DNA of 64,000 nucleotides. Origin: Prostheceraeus crozeri (Eukaryota; Platyhelminthes; Polycladida; Euryleptidae). Positions 39,101 through 64,000 of the stretch are shown piece by piece (the first letter of the stretch is position 1; each line of letters opens with the position of its first letter). A program made the position numbers and the translations under genes. The notes below the pieces were generated by a model. It saw only the letters and a program-made list of their open reading frames with translations, was not told where the DNA came from and did not search any database. The stretch covers positions 372,001 to 436,000 of the forward strand of contig CAJQUW010001409.1 in the NCBI GenBank assembly GCA_907163375.1. The letters are read 5' to 3'.

Positions 39101-40318
39101 CCAAATTCGAAAATACCAGGGTTAGTACAACAGAAGTTGTTAATTTGTGTGCAGTTGACCGCTAGAAACATTGTTAACGGGTAATCAATGTATGACTAGG
39201 CAAAGGTGTGTTTGAGTGCAATTGTGCTAAATATTGTCAAGAGTCGAATAAAATTATACCATCTGAAAGCTTAACACGTGTCTGATTTAGTGGCGACAAT
39301 CTTAAGTTTTTGTATTGCGCAGTTTTGTATGTAGTAATCGTACAATGAATTCAAAGCACTGTCAATTCAAGGTGATAAACACAACCTTTCAAATTGCATA
39401 AAGTTCAAAGAAATTCATCACATCTGTAATGAAAATCGTGTCAGAATTTTTCAGCAACAATATTTTGGTGAAACTTGTCAGTTCTGTATCTTTTAGTGCA
39501 TTCAACGAATCTTAAAATCAAAACATCATGAAAATGGTAGGAAACATGAAAACATTGGAATTCATTAAACATGAAATTTATTGGTAGGAACTAAATAAAA
39601 ACATGATGTAATTGGTAGTTCGCAGCGTTTTTCAATTTTCGTAAAAATATTGTCGCTTTCATGGTGAAATCCTGCATGCAAAAAAAACAATCCCCTTTTT
39701 CGTATGGCCCACTGACCACAACTGGCCACTTAGGATAGTAAAATGCATGCCAAAGTAGTCTTTGGACCACAAGGTTTCACATGGCATGCCGGTATTTTTT
39801 TGGTATTGAACCAGAACTTCAGCACAAAAGTTACATTTAAAAATTTGTTTTTGCGCATTGAATCTAATTCTTGTGTATTTATTTACGAAGTGTTCTATAG
39901 TTACAAGAGCTACGATATCTACACTGGAGAAAAACTTGCATGACTACATGGGAAAACCCAAAGTTGTGGTTTCATGGAAAAATCACACAAAATAGGCTAG
40001 ATTAGTACACAAATATTGCTTACATTGCCACGTTCTGAATAATATCTATGCAATCACGTATGTCCTACATCTTCGTCTTCATGAATAACGATCCAAATTG
40101 GGTGAGCCTAGCCAATAGATTCATGAAATAAGTCATGCATCCTTAGTCAACTTCAAACTTTTGAACTAAAAACGTACCAAACCTTGACTGATAATGAATT
40201 CATCGTAATTCAGCGGTGGCTTTGTTGACTTATTCTCAGGAGATGTCGTCTCAGCAGTTGCTTCGCTACCTGCTATTGTACTCAGTACTTCAGGAGACCT
40301 TGTGCGCTTTCTTCTCAT
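2876..40318 (-). CDS. FAM227-family gene, twelve exons, 3' end outside window
   Basis: FAM227 proteins are a poorly characterised family kept in animals and other ciliated eukaryotes; a role in cilia or sperm is often suggested but I cannot show it here. Twelve exons (listed separately) give 469 residues from the first ATG in a continuous frame. The FAM227 domain covers about residues 175-325: FPGFLATELTELPGS, then FRKFWKKIFLSEASVAVF, the FWW motif at 236-238, FGRIADSYTALF, KFFKIYPETLSQALY and FEAFPESRKYF. After it comes a Ser/Pro/Lys-rich linker, then the C-terminal conserved stretch SHPMGPGPHFDRVLFNVSDQ with SPLIRHYLRMH. The last visible exon ends in phase 2, so the gene continues to the left. 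It lies 2.96 kb downstream of the kinesin-13 stop on the same strand. Subtype A or B cannot be decided. Confidence 0.93.
3115..6045 (-). other. FAM227 intron
   Basis: Holds a less AT-rich block at 3840-4232 open for 130 codons on the plus strand and a foldback element at 5063-5265. A small inverted repeat (GAATCGCGCGATTTT against AAAATTGAATCGCGC) lies at about 5895-5975. Otherwise AT-rich DNA with no recognisable exon. Confidence 0.6.
5063..5265. repeat. 203 bp foldback MITE with AACTCGGTT words
   Basis: Left end CAGCGCTAAGTCGTTGGACA and right end, read inverted, CAGTGTTGTCAACTGAGTTT resemble hAT-type CAGxG ends. The interior repeats AACTCGGTT / AACTCAGT in both orientations, so the whole segment can fold on itself; a CACGTG lies in it. 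No clean target duplication is visible. Confidence 0.55.
6046..6137 (-). CDS. FAM227 exon 11
   Basis: 92 nt, phase 1 to 0. Encodes VRRDSRSSGSASLPPLPRET and QKDKKKVIK, a basic Ser/Pro linker. Acceptor ATTTCCAG, donor GTAATT (weaker than the others). Confidence 0.83.
6138..8189 (-). other. FAM227 intron
   Basis: Contains a minus-strand open stretch of 98 codons at 6483-6779 whose product matches nothing I know (it contains ITFGWADKCSLRTSRPTILA). Poly-A/T rich otherwise; no element boundaries seen. Confidence 0.5.
8190..8297 (-). CDS. FAM227 exon 10
   Basis: 108 nt, phase 1 to 1. Completes the Gly of the preceding W-V-T-G and encodes DVKLDMESFNKTVRQMNATT followed by an Ala/Pro-rich linker. Acceptor CTTTCAG, donor GTAAGT. 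Confidence 0.87.
9305..9390. repeat. dispersed repeat arm shared with 25.5-25.8 kb
   Basis: AGTTGAAAAATGGGAAC, ATAGCTGCCATTTCATCC and ATCAGGAATCATCAG occur here in the same order as in the left arm of the foldback at 25503-25832. This marks a small repeat family with at least two copies in the window. Confidence 0.6.
10435..10777. repeat. 343 bp foldback MITE
   Basis: Terminal inverted repeats of about 40-50 bp: the left begins GTCAGTTCAATATGTTTCGG and continues to ACATCGATGTTC; the right, read inverted, begins GTCAGTCCTACATG and contains GGACGCTATCAGCATCGATG. The interior is rich in TTTTCG/CGAAAA. No open frame beyond chance, so it is non-autonomous; target duplication not clear. Confidence 0.65.
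10849..10975 (-). CDS. FAM227 exon 9: end of domain
   Basis: 127 nt, phase 0 to 1. Encodes YPETLSQALYSSFFEAFPES and FGEHFKQTLVNTAYEWVT; P-x-x-L-A/S-Q-A-L/I-Y...F-x-x-AFPES ending in W-x-x-G is the family pattern. Acceptor TTTTTCAG, donor GTAAGA. Confidence 0.95.
12104..12300 (+). mobile_element. tRNA-derived SINE
   Basis: GTGGCACAGTGGTTAAG (box A) and GGTCGAGCCC (box B), about 30 bp apart, form a tRNA-like internal pol III promoter. A non-tRNA body follows and ends in an A-rich tract (CTCAAAAAAAAATTGAGG). The acceptor-stem pairing is poor, so it is a SINE head rather than a tRNA gene. Confidence 0.72.
12745..12880 (+). mobile_element. degenerate tRNA-like SINE
   Basis: GGCTGGCCGTGTGGATGAAG resembles box A of a Leu/Ser-type tRNA and GTAATCGAATATTGG a damaged box B. 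A T-rich tail follows. Weaker than the copy 640 bp upstream and of a different head sequence. Confidence 0.4.
13411..13518 (-). CDS. FAM227 exon 8
   Basis: 108 nt, phase 0 to 0, 36 codons. Encodes RLFGRIADSYTALFHSINPE and KDKFFK, the conserved FDRIADSYVxLF block of FAM227. Acceptor CTTGCAG, donor GTAAGT. Confidence 0.95.
14041..14440 (-). repeat. two (ATT)n-tailed retroelement 3' ends
   Basis: On the minus strand, AATAAAGATATTATC followed by ATT repeats (14041-14075) and AATAAAGGCAGT followed by ATT repeats (14403-14435) are both typical of LINE or SINE 3' tails. The bodies to the right are not recognisable as protein. Confidence 0.45.
14640..15262 (+). mobile_element. LINE 3' fragment
   Basis: Frames in this stretch read FASTCEQYVLHPLYSL, DRRQRIGHFCLPHA and related pieces typical of the C-terminal end of a LINE ORF2, then a 3' UTR ending in ATGAATAAACGCTTACTTAC with a short tandem tail. 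Frameshifts break it. Clade uncertain. Confidence 0.55.
15556..15654 (-). CDS. FAM227 exon 7: FWW motif
   Basis: 99 nt, phase 0 to 0, 33 codons. Encodes FRKFWKKIFLSEASVAVFQD directly followed by AFWWIFIELFD. This Leu-Ser-Glu-Ala-Ser plus Phe-Trp-Trp block is the most distinctive part of the family. Acceptor TTTTTCAG, donor GTAAGT. Confidence 0.96.
15655..17426 (-). other. FAM227 intron
   Basis: Mostly occupied by a Jockey-like LINE fragment on the plus strand (15940-17115). The rest is AT-rich spacer. Confidence 0.65.
15940..17115 (+). mobile_element. Jockey-like LINE, 3' part (RT palm to 3' tail)
   Basis: Reads FADDFCIAYQAKEF (RT catalytic motif), YLGVTLDRSLTYKYHLQ, KVRTRNNM, GTTWGANAET, then PAQWTLLNRFRTSAGPC and TMSHIVENCPIKSF, the Cys-rich end of Jockey-clade ORF2, stop after 16856. 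3' UTR ends near AATAAATAGAATATCACTATT. At least three frame breaks separate these blocks. Related in its YLGVTLDR block to the LINE at 38.1-38.7 kb. Confidence 0.8.
17427..17579 (-). CDS. FAM227 exon 6: start of FAM227 domain
   Basis: 153 nt, phase 0 to 0, 51 codons. Encodes EHCTFPGFLATELTELPGSL and GPQILHRVMKAINVN; the pattern Y/F-PGF...LPGS...LLxRV opens the FAM227 domain. Acceptor ATTTGCAG, donor GTAAGT. Confidence 0.93.
17580..18538 (-). other. FAM227 intron
   Basis: AT-rich; I see no repeat boundary, exon or regulatory motif. Confidence 0.5.
18539..18594 (-). CDS. FAM227 exon 5
   Basis: 56 nt, phase 1 to 0. Encodes NRTGPDSQVTIAQTARRS. Acceptor GTTTTTAG, donor GTAAGT. Only 62 bp separate it from exon 4, the shortest intron in the window. 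Confidence 0.8.
18657..18806 (-). CDS. FAM227 exon 4
   Basis: 150 nt, phase 1 to 1. Encodes SALDKIGDDLSSFENTLMYY, ADKVLNLNGTTF and SRVEQDASAL. Acceptor TTTTTAG, donor GTAAGT. Helical, with no cysteines and no recognised motif; joined to the domain exons by phase and by a 62 bp intron. Confidence 0.82.
21307..21487. repeat. 181 bp near-perfect palindrome
   Basis: Arms of about 77 nt (starting GTATTGGTTCTTCATTATAA, ending at the loop with CGATGTAATGATC) flank a loop of about 27 nt. The arms differ at only a few positions. In the FAM227 pre-mRNA this would be a long double-stranded hairpin. It may be a MITE, but no target duplication is clear. Confidence 0.8.
22230..22550 (+). mobile_element. 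Penelope-like element fragment (GIY-YIG domain)
   Basis: The frame reads CKARVVHKFACGCGCSYVCR followed by TQRALSARVSEHLPAWI and SLPDSAVM. The pattern V-Y-K-F-x-C-x-C...Y-(I/V)-G-R-T-x-R-x-L-x-x-R-x-x-E-H is the GIY-YIG endonuclease of Penelope-like retroelements; here the usual G of YIG/YVG-R is C. Only this C-terminal piece remains. Confidence 0.6.
24717..24743 (-). CDS. possible FAM227 27-nt microexon
   Basis: Between a good acceptor (TTTTACCTGACTCTGCAG) and donor (GTAAGT) lie 27 nt in phase 1 to 1, giving EDIFFAMN between exons 2 and 4. The length is a multiple of three, so skipping it also keeps the frame. Evidence is only splice signals and an open frame. Confidence 0.42.
25050..25243 (+). 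mobile_element. tRNA-derived SINE
   Basis: GGATAGCTCAGTTGGTTAAG (box A) and GGGTTCGAGTC (box B) with tRNA-like spacing form the head; a body of about 130 bp with GAGAAATAAAATAA at the end follows. Head and body differ from the SINE at 12.1 kb, so it belongs to another family. Confidence 0.78.
25503..25832. repeat. 330 bp foldback repeat
   Basis: The left arm (25503-25570: TCGAAAAATGGGAAC ... ATAGCTGCCATTTCATCC ... ATCAGGAATCATCAG) is repeated inverted at 25768-25832. The left arm also matches 9305-9390. The interior is unique and non-coding. Confidence 0.65.
27708..27816 (-). CDS. FAM227 exon 2
   Basis: 109 nt, phase 0 to 1. Encodes EEWPTRITSEELLSLSEEAE and DEMIKLFREAA. Acceptor TTTCATTAG, donor GTAAGT. 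It is an acidic helical segment typical of the N-terminal part of these proteins. The 12.4 kb intron before it is filled with mobile elements. Confidence 0.8.
29739..30126 (+). repeat. 5' LTR
   Basis: 388 bp, starts TGTCATATAATTACTCGATT and ends in CA; matched over its full length by the 3' copy at 33982-34369. Confidence 0.88.
31366..31609. repeat. 244 bp foldback element inside the LTR element
   Basis: Inverted arms of about 110 nt: CATTTTCAGCTTTGTAGTTG begins the left arm and its complement closes the right. The centre is GGTACAATTATTGTACC. Both arms contain GTTTAAGATGTTATTA. No coding capacity; it is a non-autonomous insertion younger than its host element. Confidence 0.75.
33982..34369 (+). 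repeat. 3' LTR
   Basis: 388 bp, same length as the 5' copy with about eleven substitutions and no length change. Ends GCTCTTGCA. Confidence 0.88.
34600..35232 (-). mobile_element. Jockey-like LINE, 3' part (below the hAT insertion)
   Basis: Minus-strand frame reads RSVHTKVLETSLNETKRIIT, GCLRPTEKSFLLVFAGTAPP, then KRWVRLNRLRSNTARVAAAL and the Cys-rich CACGHTLQTVERIVTDC of the ORF2 C-terminus, stop near 34637. It continues the RT part at 38117-38725; both pieces share the 8 bp target duplication of the hAT element between them. Its sense strand is that of FAM227. Confidence 0.85.
35233..38116 (+). mobile_element. hAT DNA transposon, nearly whole
   Basis: 2884 bp. Left end CAGGGGCGTAGCGC and right end, read inverted, CAGTGGCGTAGCAG match at 11 of the first 12 bases. 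Both sides carry the 8 bp target duplication GCTACGAC (35225-35232 and 38117-38124), the hAT signature. It carries one transposase frame on the plus strand. It sits in antisense orientation inside the Jockey-like LINE and so is younger than it. Confidence 0.93.
35647..37875 (+). pseudogene. hAT transposase (TTF zinc finger, DUF4371 type), one in-frame stop
   Basis: Frame of 742 codons from ATG 35647 to stop 37873-37875, interrupted only by TAA at 37339-37341 (codon 565). Order of parts: TTF-type zinc finger (about residues 35-105: YEWLTGCPIRKTLFCFPCLI, FSNHVKRHIKSPTHL), DUF4371 block (about 150-260: RGHSESTDSPNRGNFIELIK), RNase H-like catalytic core with candidate Asp in IADDTTDIS (241-245) and GQSYDGASNMMG (308), the CYAHKWALV stretch (336-344), and the hAT dimerisation end with CERTFSVLRRIKTYLRS (Glu 676). 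Such transposases cut and paste hAT elements; ZMYM/ZBED-like host genes derive from them. Unless the stop is read through or is a sequencing error, the product lacks the dimerisation end. Confidence 0.92.
38117..38725 (-). mobile_element. Jockey-like LINE, RT part (above the hAT insertion)
   Basis: Reads VSRTRRLRSGVPQGSTLSPM, LFNIFISDIP and YLGVTLDRTLAYENHLQ, the fingers-palm motifs of a Jockey-clade reverse transcriptase. The catalytic box that should be YADD is CAED here, so the enzyme is dead. The element is 5' truncated near 38725, as usual for LINEs. Confidence 0.85.
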
Positions 40319-40333
40319 TTTTCATAAATAAAC
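40178..40333 (-). CDS. FAM227 first coding exon (with short 5' UTR)
   Basis: Acceptor GTACTTTTAG is followed by 15 nt of untranslated sequence with an in-frame TGA, then ATG at 40318. Codes MRRKRTRSPEVLSTIAGSEA and ends YDEFIISQGL, phase 0, donor GTACGT (an alternative GT lies 5 nt earlier but breaks the phase). A non-coding first exon must exist further right. Assignment to FAM227 rests on phase and position, not on homology. Confidence 0.68.
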
Positions 40334-43279
40334 CTAAAAGTACACAAGCACACGATAATTTTTGTTGATGGTATTTGAATAAGTTGTATCTAGTGAATAA
40401 ATGATTTATAGAATTTAAACAAATAATCTTTGATCCGTTGCACAGAAATCTGCCCTCTCGTTTTTAGATTTTCACCTGCGGTAAAACTAAAATGGGCAAC
40501 CGCTATTTGTTGAGGATAGATACCTACAAAATATGGAAATTTTGAAGGATGGCTGTAGGCATATGTATGGATCCAACATGGATTCAAACTATTTGAGTAA
40601 GCCTACTGATATGAAACCATCAATCACCGATGCTCAACCATCAATCGCAGTTGTCATGCATGTTGTTCATAAAAATGAAAAATGGCTGCCTACAAGAGAC
40701 TGTGTCTACAATTATGAAGGCAAAGAGCGACCATGTCTCTGCTTGGGTAATTAAATTTTTGCTTCAAAGGAGAATTTTTGTATCGCTGCTTGTATCTCAC
40801 TGATTAAGTCTGCAATCCATGTTAGCACCTTTCTTTTGTGGGACTGCTGAAATGCTGGCTGACAATAATTATCGATTTTTCGTTGCAATAGGCCTACATG
40901 ACGTAACGACCCTATCGATTCTTAGGTAGAGTATGTCACCTACTAAGTGGAGTAAGTGGGCCTACAAGCTTCGATGCTTATAGTTGCCTTCATCTTTCAA
41001 TGCATGATATTTACAAAAACATAAAATAAAGAGCTGCACGCCGTCAACTGCATTACATTTTTGAATATTGCGAATGCCTTATTTATCATGTACACCACTC
41101 TGTATATAGGCAGGCCCACGAACAATGCCGGACTTTATCCTTGCGCCAACACAACAACTATTTCTTAAGCCAATAAATATTCCTATTTTGTCCAATGTAC
41201 AAGTGGAGGCTAAGCCAACTTCAAAAATCAGTGAAATATCAATCTGCGTTGGAGTGTTCACATGGCCACACGATAATACGTGGCAAAATGTTAATATGAG
41301 CAGTTCGATGATTTTTACATTTTTACTTTTCGCAACTATCAAATGGACATTGCCCTAGATTTGACAAAATCTTTAGTGGGATCCCACTAATATGTCTGAC
41401 AACATATATACTTAAAAGCATGCAGCCAGTGACCGTGGTCGACTTTGTTTTCCCCTACCGATTAGTGACGATATTGCCTATTGCGAACAATAGTCGAACC
41501 AGGGAAACTTGCTTATATATCAAGCCTCTTTGCTAGATGTACACATTTGAAATATTTGTACTAGTCTAATTTCGCAAATATACCGGAAGACTGCGATCAC
41601 TGTTCTTTAGGTGCGTCTAAAATTGAGCCTGTATATTAGCTAGTGAGATTCTTCTTTACGCGATCGTCACACTTCTCTTGCTGAAAGGAATCGACACCAA
41701 ATGTACGAGTTCTTCCATATAAATGAAATAGTCATGTGCCGTTCAAAGTTTATTTGTGTAAAAATATCTCAAACGCTCACAAAAGCATATGTTCTCTTAC
41801 ATTACAGTATTCAATTTGATGCAACATAGTACCCAAATACAAGCAGCTCCATAGCAAGCAGAAAAGTCTGTACAAATGAAACTAAAAAAAAAACTTGTCC
41901 CTACCAAACCACAAATTATCTTTGAAAATGAAATCATCGCCAAATACGAGTTCAAAGTCATGGACTTTGATGTCTCTTACACATGATATTCTAATCATTA
42001 GATTTGAATGATCACCAGAGTGCTTAAGACAATTAAGCTTGTCAAATTCTCCTAGCAGTGACTTGAGGCATGGGCCAATATCACGAATGTTGTTTATAAA
42101 TACCATTCTTATTACTCTGCACTCGAACCACTGCTCTGGTTATCTTTCAAACTGTAATGATTAAATTTGTCGAAGTTGGAAAATTAAAGTTTATTATGGC
42201 TATTGCAAAATGATATATTTCGATATATCTTGACTGCATACCACAGTTGCCTTCATCAAGTTCTGAGGTGTACAAATCTGCACATGTGTACGGTTTGAAA
42301 TTTAAAGGAAAGTATGCTTTAAAATTCCACTAGGAAAATAATCGCTTGTTTGATTTGATCACTGATGCATAGATAAAAAAATGATGAAACCGCCATTCGA
42401 TCAAATTTAGAATACTTACTAGTGATCGCACTGCGGCGTTCCTGCGGAACTCAGAATAATTTATATCATATCAAAGTGATAATATAAAGTATAAGTTGCA
42501 TAATCAATTACTTATGGTGTGCAATTAAAAGATTATATTTTTCTGTAAATGTGATATCATGCAGATAAGACGTGACATCACTCGTTAACTGTCAATTCAC
42601 CGGAAGACGACTGCAAACAGTTAAAATATATCCTGATAACAGTTTCTGGGGCCTAACGAACTTGATTTTTCCAACTTTAACAAATTAACAATGATAAATC
42701 AAGAAGTTCCTATGTAATGATTAACTTCATTATCATATTATAAATAATCGTACGCATCATGACCGCCATGGCACGCATACAAAATATTTACGTACGATTG
42801 GGTGATATATACATGACAAAATGTCAAAAGTTATGAATAAAACAAAAACCAAACATGCGTCAAACACAGGCACACGGACATAACTCATGCGAAATCAACG
42901 CACGCAGTTGAGCGGATTGACATGGCGGCCACCGGTGAGATCAAACTGACTTGGCCTCGGCCTTATGCAAGCAAAATTAAGTTCTAAAAGACATTTACAA
43001 GACAGACATCGTGATGGAGCCCTTGAAAGTATCTGTGTTGGTGGGAAATGGAGGAAGAAGTGGGAGCATAGCCGGCCGGTTATCGAAGGTCATCACAGAC
43101 AATGAGTCAGCAGCATCAGCAGAAGTGGGTGAGAAACGAAATATAAGAGCATCAAGACGACTGAAGAGTGATTGGAGCATCGTCTTGATTCACCATCATC
43201 GAAGCTAACCGAGAATGATTCCGAATTACACATGGGCATCGACGAACTTTCACGAAAGTGTTCCAAGAAAACTTGACTT
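40334..43279. other. intergenic region between kinesin-13 and FAM227
   Basis: Should hold the kinesin-13 3' UTR and poly(A) site and the FAM227 promoter with its non-coding first exon. AATAAA on the minus strand occurs near 42190 and 41750; I cannot choose between them. The stretch 42890-43210 is visibly richer in G+C, with CpG-bearing words, than its surroundings. A minus-strand open stretch at 41882-42106 and one at 41079-41342 are unassigned. Confidence 0.5.
42890..43210. promoter_or_regulatory. GC-richer island, candidate FAM227 promoter or antisense first exon
   Basis: Contains GACATGGCGGCCACCGGTGA, a strong Kozak start followed by a splice donor on the plus strand, and GCCGGCCGG. It lies just past the kinesin stop and upstream of the FAM227 start on the minus strand, where that promoter is expected. 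Inference from composition and position only. Confidence 0.3.
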
Positions 43280-63900
<20,621 letters not shown>

Positions 63901-64000
63901 TCAGTGCATCCCCCCTAATCGATATGTACATGAAAATGGTATGCCTTTCGCATACCAAAGTCGTGTGCTCTGAGAATATACAAACATCAAATTGGCTTAC

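Larger units (their letters stand above)
27817..40177 (-). other. FAM227 first coding intron, mobile-element nest
   Basis: 12.4 kb. From right to left: AT-rich spacer, a Jockey-like LINE split by a hAT transposon (34.6-38.7 kb), a Ty3/gypsy-like LTR element (29.74-34.37 kb), and 1.9 kb of AT-rich spacer containing an unassigned plus-strand open stretch at 28274-28561. Confidence 0.7.

Noticed and set aside
41079-42106. Minus-strand open stretches between the two host genes as separate genes
   Set aside because: No splice framework or recognisable family; they may lie in the kinesin 3' UTR or be chance.
43011-43208. Confident antisense protein-coding gene
   Set aside because: Only a start and possible donors are seen, with no downstream exon or homology; kept as a low-confidence finding only.

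Overview
The window is nuclear DNA from an AT-rich invertebrate animal genome. Coding exons are short, carry GT-AG splice sites and are separated by introns of roughly 50 bp to 12 kb. Introns and intergenic DNA are full of LINEs, tRNA-derived SINEs, foldback elements, a hAT transposon and a Ty3/gypsy-like LTR element. Protein families alone (kinesin-13, FAM227) say a metazoan or close relative with microtubule and cilium biology; I cannot name the phylum.

Two host genes lie head to tail on the minus strand. The right third (63.8 to 43.3 kb) holds the 3' part of a kinesin-13 (KIF2/MCAK-type) microtubule depolymerase: eight exons give 397 residues in an unbroken frame, running from just after the P-loop to the stop codon. 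The 5' exons lie beyond base 64000. About 2.9 kb downstream begins a FAM227-family gene (40.3 to 2.9 kb). I reconstruct twelve coding exons (469 residues) with matching phases, including the complete FAM227 domain with its FWW motif; the 3' end lies before base 1.

The 12.4 kb first coding intron of the FAM227 gene is a mobile-element nest. A broken Ty3/gypsy-like element with two 388 bp LTRs (29.74-34.37 kb) contains a 244 bp foldback insertion. Next to it, a Jockey-like LINE (minus) was split by a 2884 bp hAT transposon (35233-38116) with matched terminal repeats, a perfect 8 bp target duplication, and a 742-codon transposase frame interrupted by one stop.

Other introns carry further LINE and Penelope-like relics, four tRNA-like SINE heads, a 710 bp-period tandem duplication (47.6-48.9 kb), a 181 bp near-perfect palindrome (21.3 kb), and an 825 bp element at 44.3-45.1 kb with about 40 bp terminal inverted repeats and an unusual interior of repeated GTATGA/TCATAC words. 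I see no prokaryotic genes, CRISPR array, rRNA gene, or free-standing tRNA gene. Splice coordinates were read by eye and checked by exon length and phase.
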